Shown here in pieces: positions 26,775 through 35,709 of a DNA stretch of 64,000 nt. This DNA comes from Bog-756 sp963828385 (lineage in GTDB: Bacteria; Actinomycetota; Acidimicrobiia; Acidimicrobiales; RAAP-2): positions 1,736,001 through 1,800,000 of the forward strand of contig CAWHEF010000002.1 in the NCBI GenBank assembly GCA_963828385.1, written 5' to 3'. A program made the translations under genes and the position numbers. The notes beneath the pieces are model-generated. The model made no database searches. It was not told the DNA's origin and was given only the letters and a program-made list of their open reading frames with translations. Within the stretch, counting starts at the first letter, position 1. Every line of letters begins with the position of its first letter.

Positions 26775-27446
26775 ATGCCCGACATCGCCGCCTTCGATTT
26801 CGACGGTACCCTGACCGCCGGGGGCAGCGTCTTCGGGTTCCTCGCCGCCGTCGCCGGCCGGCGAACCGTGCTGTCGGCCGGCGCCGCCCTCTCCCCCTTC
26901 ATCGCCGGCGCCGCCCTGGCCGGTGGCGCTGTCGCCGACCGGACGAAGGAACGGCTCTTCGTCCGCGTTCTGGCCGGCACGGACGCCGACGAGGCAGCCA
27001 CTATCGCCGCCCGCTACGGAGAGGACCACCTGAGGAGGAGGACGCGCCGGGAGGTCCGCCGCAGACTCGACTGGCACCGGGGACGGGGGGACAGCATCGT
27101 AGTCGTCTCCGCATCGCCCGAGCTCTACGTAGGTCCGGCGGCGGCGGTCCTCGGAGTCGCCGGAGTGGTCGCCACCCGCCTGGAGGTCGACGAGCGCGGG
27201 AGGCTCACGGGTCGCTATGACGGGGGCAACTGCCGGGGGGCAGAGAAGCTCCGTCGGTTGCGCCGGTGGAGTGAGGAATCGGACGGTGCTCCGGGTCGCC
27301 TGTGGGCCTACGGGAACAGCCGCGGCGATCTCGCCATGCTGCGGGCGGCCGACATCGGCGTCGACGTGGGGCGGCTCGGCCGGATCGGCCGGCTACGGAC
27401 GTTTGCCGGGCTGGCGGAGACAGGGCCGGCGGTCGGCGGCCACTGA
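26775..27446 (+). CDS. HAD-IB family phosphatase
   Basis: 223 residues. Motif I AAFDFDGTLTAGGS holds the nucleophile Asp and the acid/base Asp, motif II is IVVVSASPELY, Lys is in RGAEKLRRL, and the acidic motif III/IV region is AYGNSRGDLAML. The alpha-helical C1 cap lies between motifs I and II. This is the serB-like subfamily IB, which acts on small phosphorylated metabolites; the substrate is not deducible. Directly after the crotonase-like gene, convergent with the flippase-kinase gene. Confidence 0.88.
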   Translation: MPDIAAFDFDGTLTAGGSVFGFLAAVAGRRTVLSAGAALSPFIAGAALAGGAVADRTKERLFVRVLAGTDADEAATIAARYGEDHLRRRTRREVRRRLDWHRGRGDSIVVVSASPELYVGPAAAVLGVAGVVATRLEVDERGRLTGRYDGGNCRGAEKLRRLRRWSEESDGAPGRLWAYGNSRGDLAMLRAADIGVDVGRLGRIGRLRTFAGLAETGPAVGGH

Positions 27447-27480
27447 GCCGGCAACCAGGATGGCCCGCAGCACGGGTGAG

Positions 27481-30186
27481 TCAGAGGTACTCCTTCCTCC
27501 TCATCCAGACGAGGACGAACCAGCCCCAGATCGGGGGCAAGTAGGCGGTGAACAGTCGCTGGACGAAGACGGCGGCCACGGCGATCTGTTCGTTGATGCC
27601 GGCCGCCGTCAGGACGAGGATCATGCCCGCCTCCACCACCCCCATCCCCCCGGGCACGGGCGACAGGCCGCCCACCATCGAACCGAGGGTGAGCACGACG
27701 ATGAGCATGCCCAGGTTCAGCCCGTCGCCGAATGCGTGGAGCGATGCGCCGAGGGCCAAGGCGACGAAGATTTGTGCAGCGATGCTCCCTCCGAAGATCT
27801 CGATCAGGTTGCGGGGATGTGCGGCCAGCGTCTTCAGATGGGACCACACCTCGGACGCCTTGGGTCGAAGCTTCGCCGCCGCAAGGCGTCGCCATCGCGG
27901 CACCATCAGGAGGAGCCCAAGGGCCAAGCCGATCACCACCACGGCGATGACGATGAGCCACACCATGTTGGCGTCGCCCGAACTGGCACTCGACGGTTCG
28001 TTGAAATGGAGCTGGCCCAAAGCGAATGGCAAGGCGATCAGGAAGAGTGCACCCTTGACGATCCAGCTGGCCGTGCTGGCCAGGACGCCCGAGCTCACGG
28101 CGATGGTCGGCGAGTACCCCTCCTGCTGGAAGAACCGCACGCGGCTGGCGAGCACGGCCATCGATCCCCCAGCCAGCCCGACGAACGTGTCGGCGAACTC
28201 GAGCGCGACCGACCGGCCGTAGGGCAACGGGTCGGTCACCGAGCCGACCGTGGTCACGGCGATCGCCGGATAGGCCGCCTGAGCCAGCACGAAGACAATG
28301 GCCACCCAGCCCCACCGAGCCCCGGTGATCGTGCTCCACGACTTCGTGACGTTGATGAGCACACCGATGAGTGCCCAGCCGCCGACGATGGTGCCGAGCA
28401 CGAGAGCCAGGTTGATCCAGCTCAGACGGCGGGGCTCTGCGAGCTTGGGGACCTCCACATCGGCGGCGGCGGCACCTTTCTCCCGGAGGGTACCGAGGAC
28501 CGCCTTCTGGCCCTTCAGCGTGCGGCCTCCGCCCGGCTCGAGCGCCGCCCGCTGGAGGAAGGGCAGCGCGTCGACGATGCTGGCCGTGGGCATGACCCGA
28601 GTGGCGGCAGCGATGGCCCGTTCGGGACCGCCGACGAGGGCCGCTGCGGCTAGAGCCGACGCCACGTCCCGATTCAGCTGCTCCTCCGTGGCCATGGTCG
28701 TGGCCATGCGGAAATCGACGATGGCGACTCGATCGTCGTCGTCCACCAGGATCGTCCTCGTGGAGAGCGAGCCGTGGGCGATGTGGGCCGATCGCAGCTC
28801 GACCAGCTGGGTAAAGATCCCTTCGAGAGCGCGGGTGGTGATCGCCGGTCCGGATGGCCCTCCACGTTCGCCTGTAAGGGTCGACGCGGCTTTGTCTCTC
28901 GTCGCGCCGACCCCGACGCTCTTCTGCTCCTGGCCCGTGGCCCCGTCCTCTCCCGGCTCGGGGTCCGTTTGGAGGTAGGGGGCGAAGCCGGATAGCGCCT
29001 TGCCACGGGGGGGACGGGTCACGAGCAGGGCGTCATTGGCCGGGCCGGCCGGTCCGGCGGCCAAGACGTCGGGAACCCGGGCGCCCGCTCTGGCCGCCAT
29101 CATCGTGAGATAGGCCTCGTGCTCCACCTGCTGCCGGCGGGTGAAGGTCAACGTGGGACCGGAGTCGCGGTAAAAGAGGAAGCGTGCCGTCTTGGCCAGG
29201 AGCTGAGCGTCTGACGCGTCTCGTCCGTAGACCGAGACGGCGACCAGGGCGTCGTCCAGCTCGGCATCGAACTTGCCCACCCCCCACTCCTGGTGGGACG
29301 CCGGTGCCACCTCGTTCGCCTTCAAACCGAGATCGGCCAGGAGCTCGCTGATCTCGCCGGTGGACGGGAGGCCCAGAGGGGAGCCGAAGATCAGATGGAC
29401 GAGTGCGGCCACACCCCACCCGAGTGCCAACCCGGCGAGCATGGCCACCGGGAGGCCCGATCCACTGGTGACAGTGGAAAGGGCCAGAAAGACCAGCGCC
29501 ACCTCGGCCGTCCTCTGCAGCCACCGGCTGAGGTACGGGATGGCCACGGCCACCACGGCGACCGTGACGGCCATCCGGACGGCCGGAAAGGTGAGGTTGA
29601 AGTGGCCGAGCGACGGCGAAGGTGACCGACCCCCGGTTGTGCCGAGGACGGCTCCGGCGATGATGCAGAGCACCCATGATCCGATGCCGGCGACCCCGAC
29701 AGCGCGGATCGCCGTCCAGCGCCGGGACGCCAGGGTGACGGCAGCGATGACCACGACTGTTCCGAGCGACGTCGCCCACCAGGTGCTGTCGATGAGCCAT
29801 CGAAGTCCGTATGGCGGAGATGCCATGGTGGTGGCGATCGTGTGCTCGGCGTTGGACTGGGCATGAGTGAACAGCCAGCACAGGAAGACGACGAGGGCGG
29901 CGAGGGCGACCCGCAACCCGTCGGATCCCCGGCGACGGGTCTGCCCGTCCCCGATCGGTGCCAGGAACACCGCCCGCCACGACCGGCCCCGTCTCGGACC
30001 ACGTGCTCGAAGGATGCGGTGATGTCGGTGCTCGGCGTCGGGACCCGGTCTTGCCGACGAATCGCCATCCCCCCGGTCGGATCCCCGGAGCCCGGTCTCC
30101 TCGGCCGTGGGACTTGGGGATCCGGGTCCAGGTTGGGAGGCCCTCCCCCCGACTTCGTCGGGCGTGATCGTCATTGCGATGCACAT
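27481..30186 (-). CDS. Kinase-like / lysylphosphatidylglycerol-synthase-type flippase fusion membrane protein
   Basis: 901 residues (an ATG four codons in, at 30174, is an alternative). Three parts: residues ~85-290 hold six to seven membrane helices. Residues ~310-540 form a cytoplasmic kinase-like domain with an aminoglycoside/protein-kinase loop, HGSLSTRTILVDDDD (about 470) and VAIVDFRMAT, where the catalytic Asp of HxD is replaced by Ser and the DFG Gly by Arg. Residues ~590-900 form the UPF0104/MprF-type polytopic domain with VGLAGGSMAV, GGLSPVPGGMGVVEAG and AVFVQRLFTAYLPPIWGW. It heads the glycan block. Probable lipid-linked substrate flipping, with a degenerate (pseudokinase) sensor; inference. 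Confidence 0.8.
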   Translation of the reverse strand: MCIAMTITPDEVGGRASQPGPGSPSPTAEETGLRGSDRGDGDSSARPGPDAEHRHHRILRARGPRRGRSWRAVFLAPIGDGQTRRRGSDGLRVALAALVVFLCWLFTHAQSNAEHTIATTMASPPYGLRWLIDSTWWATSLGTVVVIAAVTLASRRWTAIRAVGVAGIGSWVLCIIAGAVLGTTGGRSPSPSLGHFNLTFPAVRMAVTVAVVAVAIPYLSRWLQRTAEVALVFLALSTVTSGSGLPVAMLAGLALGWGVAALVHLIFGSPLGLPSTGEISELLADLGLKANEVAPASHQEWGVGKFDAELDDALVAVSVYGRDASDAQLLAKTARFLFYRDSGPTLTFTRRQQVEHEAYLTMMAARAGARVPDVLAAGPAGPANDALLVTRPPRGKALSGFAPYLQTDPEPGEDGATGQEQKSVGVGATRDKAASTLTGERGGPSGPAITTRALEGIFTQLVELRSAHIAHGSLSTRTILVDDDDRVAIVDFRMATTMATEEQLNRDVASALAAAALVGGPERAIAAATRVMPTASIVDALPFLQRAALEPGGGRTLKGQKAVLGTLREKGAAAADVEVPKLAEPRRLSWINLALVLGTIVGGWALIGVLINVTKSWSTITGARWGWVAIVFVLAQAAYPAIAVTTVGSVTDPLPYGRSVALEFADTFVGLAGGSMAVLASRVRFFQQEGYSPTIAVSSGVLASTASWIVKGALFLIALPFALGQLHFNEPSSASSGDANMVWLIVIAVVVIGLALGLLLMVPRWRRLAAAKLRPKASEVWSHLKTLAAHPRNLIEIFGGSIAAQIFVALALGASLHAFGDGLNLGMLIVVLTLGSMVGGLSPVPGGMGVVEAGMILVLTAAGINEQIAVAAVFVQRLFTAYLPPIWGWFVLVWMRRKEYL

Positions 30187-30247
30187 TAGGGCTCCCCAAC
30201 TCGGCGCTCCGCCAGAAGGGAATCGCTCGTTCTAGACAGCTCTCTCG

Positions 30248-31354
30248 TCAGGCAGCGCAGGCGGCCTCGAGCGCAGAGACGAACCGGTCTCTCACCCGGT
30301 GCAGAGCCAGCTCGTCGACCCGCTGGGCGGCAGCGGCGGCCAGTTCGTCCCTGAGCCCGGCGTCCGACACGATGCGGGCGATGGCCGCCGCCACCCGGGC
30401 AGGAGCCTTGTCAGGGAGGACGAGACCCGCACCCTCAACCGTCTCGGGCACGGCCGTGTTGTCGTAGCCGACGATCGGGAGGCGGTGGTACATGGCCTCG
30501 AGAAGTGGCACGCAAAAGCCCTCGTGGTTCGAGAGACAGACGAAGGCGTCAGCGTTGGCGTAGTAGGCGATGAGCTCCTCGTGGGTCACCGACCCGGCGA
30601 GATCGACGGCGTCGGTCAGCCCGAGCTCGTCGGCGAAGCGCTCCACGGCGACGCGGTACTCGTCGCTGATGGCCCCTCCCACCAAGTGCAACCGAGCCCT
30701 GCGGTCATAGAGCCGGCGGTACACGCAGAGCGCCTTGATCAGGTCGTGCTGACCCTTGTGGGGCGACACCTTGCCGACGAACAGCAGGTCCGACCCCCCG
30801 GCGGCGCGGGCGTCGGCCAGGCGCTTGTCCAATGCCCGATCGGCTGAGCCTCCGAAGCTCGCGAGGTCGACGAGAAGGGGTACTGTCGCCGTCGATCCAT
30901 AGCCGGCATCGACCAGCTCGCCCTCGTTGAACTTCGAGTCGGCCACGGCGAATTCGGACACGCGGGCGAGGTCGCGCAACTGCGCTCTTCCCCAACGCAC
31001 CTCCTCACCGACATCGGGCATCCAGTCCTCGATCAGGTCTGCGGGGGTGATGTTGTGATAGTTGACGAACTTGCGGCCGCTCTGATCGCGGAACCGATCG
31101 GCGACCCCGCTGCCGATGGAGAGCTGGTAGAGCAGCACTCGACTGGTGGACGAACGATCGGAGATCCTGCTCACCGGAAGGCCGGACTCCACACGATCGG
31201 CGGAGGCGTTTCCGTAGTAGATGTCGGAGGCGAAGCCCCGTGAACGAAGGGCGTCCTGCAGCTGCATCACATGTCCGCCGATGGCGTCCCGGCTGGCCAA
31301 CGTCGGGATCACCTGATCGATTCGTGTGACGTTCACGCCGTGCTTTCTTCCCAT
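30248..31354 (-). CDS. GT4-family glycosyltransferase
   Basis: 368 residues, GT-B fold. The N-terminal domain has the acceptor loop IGGHVMQLQDALRSRGF and NYHNITPADL. The C-terminal donor domain has LLFVGKVSPHKGQHDLIKAL, DLAGSVTHEELIAYYANAD and the retaining-enzyme EX7E-like NHEGFCVPLLEAMYHRLPIVGY. The ATG at 31354 overlaps the ABC ATPase by 22 nt; a GTG at 31336 would give a tidy GTGA overlap with its stop and is equally plausible. Likely adds a sugar to the polymer exported by the adjacent ABC system. Sugar unknown. Confidence 0.88.
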   Translation of the reverse strand: MGRKHGVNVTRIDQVIPTLASRDAIGGHVMQLQDALRSRGFASDIYYGNASADRVESGLPVSRISDRSSTSRVLLYQLSIGSGVADRFRDQSGRKFVNYHNITPADLIEDWMPDVGEEVRWGRAQLRDLARVSEFAVADSKFNEGELVDAGYGSTATVPLLVDLASFGGSADRALDKRLADARAAGGSDLLFVGKVSPHKGQHDLIKALCVYRRLYDRRARLHLVGGAISDEYRVAVERFADELGLTDAVDLAGSVTHEELIAYYANADAFVCLSNHEGFCVPLLEAMYHRLPIVGYDNTAVPETVEGAGLVLPDKAPARVAAAIARIVSDAGLRDELAAAAAQRVDELALHRVRDRFVSALEAACAA

Positions 31355-32598
31355 CCCGCCAGTGGCGAGTAGGGCAGGCCCACCGCCGGCACTTCGCCCG
31401 TGTGGCCGAAGGACGGCTGGCGGAAGCTCACGTCGAGGGGGAGCCGGACCCGGCCGGTCGAACGTCCCGGGTTGGCCACTTCGAACCGGGCGACCTGGTC
31501 CTTCCAGTCGTAGATCGCCGTCTTGGTGGCACTTCGGACTCCGACGCTCACCGAGTAGGTGCCGTCCAGGAGCGGGACCTCGGGGAAGTAGAAGCGGATC
31601 GATCCCCCGCCATCAGGGATGTCCACGGCGCAGATGGGATCGTCAGGGTCCGAGGAGAAGATGAGCTCGTTCTGGTCGTCGTGGATGGCGATCGTCGCCA
31701 TGCCGTCGGGTACGGGCGCCAAGCTATCGACGTCCGCTATCACCGTCAGTGACTCACCCGTGTTCAAATGGGTTCGAGCGCCGCTCCCGCCGTGCTCGCA
31801 CTGGACGGTCCCGATGGCCACGACGTTCCCCTCGATGCCGCCGGACTCCGAGTTGGTCAGCGTTCCCACGCCGAGGAGATCTGCCAGGAAGACCCGGATC
31901 GCCTCACCGGGTTCGTCGACGGTGATCACCTGACCGTGGTTCATCACCATCACCCGCTGCGCGTTCTGCCGGATGGACTCGGTGGCGTGGCTCACCACGA
32001 CGATGGTGCGGCCCTCGCGCTGGAACCGCTTCACGTGATCGAGACACTTGCGCTGGAAGGCGGCGTCCCCGACAGCGAGCACCTCGTCGACCAGCAGCAC
32101 GTCTGGCTCGACGTTCACAGCCACGGCAAAACCGAGACGGACGTACATGCCCGAGGAATAGAACTTCACCTGGTTGTCGATGAACTCTTCGAGCTCGGCA
32201 AAGGCCACGATGTCGTCGAAGCGCTGGTCGATGTCCGAGCGGGACAGACCGAGCAGTGAGCCGTTCAGATAGATGTTGTCCCGACCGGAGAGATCGGGCT
32301 GGAAGCCAGCTCCGAGCTCCAGCATGGCGGCAAGGCTGCCTCGCACCTTGATCTCACCGGATGTCGGCTTGAGAATGCCGGCGACGCACTTGAGGAGCGT
32401 CGACTTCCCACACCCGTTCCGGCCGAGGATCCCGAAGGTCTCGCCCTGGTTGATGTCGACGGTAACGTCCCGCAACGCCCAGAACGGTGTGAAAGGCATC
32501 TTTCCGCCGTGCAGGACCCGCTCCTTCAGGGATGTGTGCTTCTCGCTGTAGAGCCGGAACTGCTTCGAGATGTCCTGGATCTCGATAGCGACGGTCAA
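31333..32598 (-). CDS. Polysaccharide ABC exporter ATPase (Wzt/TagH-like) with C-terminal carbohydrate-binding domain
   Basis: 421 residues from a TTG at 32598. ATPase: Walker A LGRNGCGKST, Walker B VLLVDEVLAVGD, H-loop VVVSHATESI. The signature region is YSSGMYVRLG, the divergent form seen in polysaccharide and teichoic-acid exporters. The C-terminal ~160 residues form a beta-rich Wzt-C-like domain (SGGIEGNVVAIGTVQ ... VPLLDGTYSVSVGVRS), which in Wzt recognises the finished glycan end. Partner permease is immediately upstream (4-nt gap). Start choice follows the ATP-domain beginning TVAIEIQDISKQF. Confidence 0.92.
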   Translation of the reverse strand: MTVAIEIQDISKQFRLYSEKHTSLKERVLHGGKMPFTPFWALRDVTVDINQGETFGILGRNGCGKSTLLKCVAGILKPTSGEIKVRGSLAAMLELGAGFQPDLSGRDNIYLNGSLLGLSRSDIDQRFDDIVAFAELEEFIDNQVKFYSSGMYVRLGFAVAVNVEPDVLLVDEVLAVGDAAFQRKCLDHVKRFQREGRTIVVVSHATESIRQNAQRVMVMNHGQVITVDEPGEAIRVFLADLLGVGTLTNSESGGIEGNVVAIGTVQCEHGGSGARTHLNTGESLTVIADVDSLAPVPDGMATIAIHDDQNELIFSSDPDDPICAVDIPDGGGSIRFYFPEVPLLDGTYSVSVGVRSATKTAIYDWKDQVARFEVANPGRSTGRVRLPLDVSFRQPSFGHTGEVPAVGLPYSPLAGWEESTA

Positions 32599-32602
32599 TG
32601 GC

Positions 32603-33595
32603 TCACAACTCCTCGGCGAAGTTGCCCTCGAGCCGGCCGAAGACGATGAGGGCCAGGAGGAACAGCCCGATGCTGACCACGAACACGATGCCGAGCAGGA
32701 TTGCGTACTCGTCGAGCCCGACGGTCGGCAACAGAGGCGACACGACGTGGGCTGGGTTGTTCTTGGTGGCGATGTACGACGTCTTCCCGTAGACGGCCCG
32801 TTGGAACGCCATGGCGATCGGTGCCATCGGGTTGGCCAGATAGAGCCAGGTCAAGTGGTACTTGGTCAGATGGGACGCCACGTTCCCCCACGGGTACACG
32901 ATCGGCGTGCCCCAGAACCAGGCCATCAGCAGCACCTCGGTCAGGTGCTGGGTGTCCCGCAGGTAGACGTTCACAGCCGAGAGGAAGATCGACATGGCGC
33001 AGGTGAACACGAGGAGCGGAAAGAACGCCACCGGCAGCAGCCACAGCGCTCCCCAGTCCGGTGCCAGGTGAAAGCCGACCAGGAAGAACACCAGCACGAC
33101 GACCTGGATGGCGAAGAGCACCAGCGCCACGCCGACAGTCGACAGGGCGAGGAGCTCGCGTGGAAATGCCACCTTCTTGATGATCCCGGCCTTGCCGACC
33201 ACGACCGTGGTGGAGCCCATGGCCGAGTTGTTGAACAGATTCCAGACGAGAAGCCCACAGAACAGCCAGATGGCAAAGTGGGGCTGTTGGGTCCTGGCGA
33301 TGACCTTGAAGATCACATAGTAAATGGCGAGCACAAGTGCCGGGTTGAGCATCGACCAGAGGTAGCCCAGCACCGAATCCTTGTACTTCACCTTCAGTTC
33401 GGTCCGGGTGAGCAGCACCAGCAGATCGCGGTTCCGCCACAGGTCGACCACACGCTTTCCCAGCCGGACCTTCCCATTGACGACCGTGATCTGGTCGTGA
33501 CTTCGACCGGGGACGAACCGGGTGCTTCCGCCGATGCTCGATGGATGCTTCGGGCCGGGACTGGCCGGAGCCGTGTCCTCGACACTGAGGCTCAT
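32603..33595 (-). CDS. ABC-2 type polysaccharide export permease (Wzm/TagG-like)
   Basis: 330 residues with six predicted membrane helices after a ~75-residue cytoplasmic N-terminus. Family features: LTRTELKVKYKDSVLGYLWSMLNP at the first helix boundary (quoted in two parts: LTRTELKVKYKDS, VLGYLWSMLNP), GLLVWNLFNNS, and a C-terminal region YLANPMAPIAMAFQRAVYG. Forms the channel with the downstream ATPase. Its ATG overlaps the clpP stop (TGATG), an unexpected translational coupling. Confidence 0.92.
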   Translation of the reverse strand: MSLSVEDTAPASPGPKHPSSIGGSTRFVPGRSHDQITVVNGKVRLGKRVVDLWRNRDLLVLLTRTELKVKYKDSVLGYLWSMLNPALVLAIYYVIFKVIARTQQPHFAIWLFCGLLVWNLFNNSAMGSTTVVVGKAGIIKKVAFPRELLALSTVGVALVLFAIQVVVLVFFLVGFHLAPDWGALWLLPVAFFPLLVFTCAMSIFLSAVNVYLRDTQHLTEVLLMAWFWGTPIVYPWGNVASHLTKYHLTWLYLANPMAPIAMAFQRAVYGKTSYIATKNNPAHVVSPLLPTVGLDEYAILLGIVFVVSIGLFLLALIVFGRLEGNFAEEL

Positions 33596-34263
33596 CAGGT
33601 GGCAGACCCCGTACCGGCGGCTGGGACCTCCATGACGTCCTTTTGGATCACTTCGTCGATGAAACCGTATTCACGTGCCTCTTCGGCGGTGAACCACCGA
33701 TCACGGTCCGAGTCGGCTTCGATCCGTTCCACCGGTTGACCGGTGTGGAAGGCGATCCTCTCGGCCATCATCCGCTTCAGATAGATGATCTGCTCGGCCT
33801 GGATGGCGATGTCCGCCGCCTGACCCTGCATCTGACCAGAGGGCTGGTGCATGAGGATCCTGCTGTGGGGTAGAGCGAACCGCTTGCCTGGCGCGCCGGC
33901 GCACAGGAGGAACTGTCCCATGGAGGCCGCCAGCCCCACGCAGATCGTACGGACGTCGCAGCGGACGTACTGCATGGTGTCGTAGATGGCGAGTCCATCG
34001 GTGACCGAGCCACCGGGCGAATTGATGTACACGGCGATGTCCTTCTCCGTGTCCTCGGCCTCGAGCAGGATGAGCTGCGAACAGACCAGATTGGCGGTGT
34101 TCTGGTCGATGGCGGAACCGATGAAGACGATGCGCTCCTTCAGCAGCCTCTGGAAGATATCCGAGGTCGGACCGACCTCCTGTCCTGTCTTCATCGTCGT
34201 GCCTGCAGGGCTCGGATCCACCGAGCCGGAGGCAGCCAGAATGGGCTTGAACTTGGCATCCAT
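33595..34263 (-). CDS. clpP: ATP-dependent Clp protease proteolytic subunit
   Basis: 222 residues from ATG 34263 (MDAKFKPILA). The catalytic triad is intact: Ser 114 in GLAASMGQF, His 139 in LMHQPSGQM, Asp 188 in SDRDRW. The core begins DIFQRLLKERIVFIGSAID. An N-terminal ~30-residue tail (Ser/Pro/Thr) is longer than usual and may be processed as a propeptide. Unlike canonical clpP it has no tig or clpX beside it; it sits in the glycan export block with its stop overlapping the permease ATG. Probably an additional ClpP paralogue (inference; other copies are outside view). Confidence 0.93.
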   Translation of the reverse strand: MDAKFKPILAASGSVDPSPAGTTMKTGQEVGPTSDIFQRLLKERIVFIGSAIDQNTANLVCSQLILLEAEDTEKDIAVYINSPGGSVTDGLAIYDTMQYVRCDVRTICVGLAASMGQFLLCAGAPGKRFALPHSRILMHQPSGQMQGQAADIAIQAEQIIYLKRMMAERIAFHTGQPVERIEADSDRDRWFTAEEAREYGFIDEVIQKDVMEVPAAGTGSAT

Positions 34264-34415
34264 GGGCACAAAGCCTAGCGGGTCGGGTGTGGCCCGAAGG
34301 GACGGGCGAACCACTCCGACCTCAGATTCACCCACCGGCAGAGAACCGTCGGGCGTGTCCGGGCGTCCTCTCCGCCCCGGCCGCCATGGCGGTGGCACGC
34401 CGGGCACGTCCGGCC

Positions 34416-35663
34416 TCAGGCGCTCCGGACATAGGCCCGTCCCGCGCTCGGTGGTGCGAGGCGGACGGGCTCGGGCGGCCTGGTCCGTCCGCGGGACACC
34501 ACTCCCTCGAGGAACATGGCGTAGCGGTCGATGATCGACGACCATCGGAAGTTCCGGAGCGTGTACCCCTTTCCTGCGTCGGCCAGACGGCGGCGCAATT
34601 CGGCATCGGCGAGCAGGCGATCGACGGTTGCCTCGAACGAGCGGTAGGAGTCGAACCAGAGCCCACCGCCCGACCGGCGACAATGCTCCATGGTGGCGGC
34701 GCACCCGGCGTTCACCAGGACGGGCACCCCCACCGTCCAGGCCTCGAGGACGACGAGTGAGAACGATTCGTACGCGGAGGGGGTCACCATCGCCCGGGCG
34801 CCGGCCAGGACGTCCCACTTGTCCGGCTCGGAGACGGTCCCGGTCACCACGATGTCGGGATGTGCAGGGTATCTGTCCGAAACCGGGCCGACGAAGGCGA
34901 GCGCCAGGTCGCTCGGCCGGCGGGCCTTGTAGCGCACGAAGTACTCCTCGAGCATCCGGCACCCCTTGTGCTCATCCACCCGACCGAGGTAACAGAGGTA
35001 GGGACGGTCACCGATACCGAGTACCTGTCCGCCGGGACGCCCCGATCCGGTCGGCTCGTTGACCCCCAGTCCCAGCACGACCTGCGGCGCCGACGCCAGC
35101 CGGAACGCGTGCTCGACGAGGGTGCGCTCCGCCTGGGTGTGGTACACGAAGCCGTCCAGGTGACGAAAGCTCTTGCGGAAGGCGGAGAAGTAGAGCGCGG
35201 GCTCGTCGTGAGCCGCCGGGTGCAGCACGGTAGGCACAGGCGACATGGCGATGGCGTCGACGGTCGTGGCGAACAGGTACGGGTAGCAGGCCACCACGTC
35301 GGCGTCGGTGGATTGGACGGCATCGACCAGTCCCGGGCACATGGGTCCGTTGAGGGCCAGCCATTGACGCGTCTCCCTCACCGTGGCAGTGCGCGGGGAG
35401 ACTCGGAGTTTCCCGTCGAGGGCGAAGTACTCGAGAACGCGCTGGCTGGAGGTGGCGAACCGACTCACGGTGACCCCGTTGACCATCGCGGTGCCCGCAG
35501 GCTCAGTGTTCTCCCAGGTGAGGTGATCGAGGGCACAGCTGGTCAACACCTCGACCTCCCATCCCGGGCGCTGGCACAGTCGTTCGGCCAACATCCGGGC
35601 TGCCGTCTCGGCACCACCGATCACTCCCTCCCCGTAGCGCGGGGTGACGAAGACGAGCTTCAT
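34416..35663 (-). CDS. GT4-family glycosyltransferase
   Basis: 415 residues from ATG 35663. The N-terminal domain opens KLVFVTPRYGEGVIGGAET, the nucleotide-sugar/acceptor glycine loop of GT4 enzymes. The donor domain contains YLCYLGRVDEHKGCRMLEEYF, DIVVTGTVSEPDKWDVLAGA and the EX7E motif region YESFSLVVLEAWTVGVPVLV. The C-terminal ~30 residues are Arg/Pro-rich and probably disordered. Lies between the methyltransferase and clpP, 47 nt after the former. Likely cytoplasmic assembly of the surface glycan. Confidence 0.88.
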   Translation of the reverse strand: MKLVFVTPRYGEGVIGGAETAARMLAERLCQRPGWEVEVLTSCALDHLTWENTEPAGTAMVNGVTVSRFATSSQRVLEYFALDGKLRVSPRTATVRETRQWLALNGPMCPGLVDAVQSTDADVVACYPYLFATTVDAIAMSPVPTVLHPAAHDEPALYFSAFRKSFRHLDGFVYHTQAERTLVEHAFRLASAPQVVLGLGVNEPTGSGRPGGQVLGIGDRPYLCYLGRVDEHKGCRMLEEYFVRYKARRPSDLALAFVGPVSDRYPAHPDIVVTGTVSEPDKWDVLAGARAMVTPSAYESFSLVVLEAWTVGVPVLVNAGCAATMEHCRRSGGGLWFDSYRSFEATVDRLLADAELRRRLADAGKGYTLRNFRWSSIIDRYAMFLEGVVSRGRTRPPEPVRLAPPSAGRAYVRSA

Positions 35664-35709
35664 CACGCGATGCCTGACGCGTTCGGCGCCGGGACGCCGA
35701 CCGGAGAGC

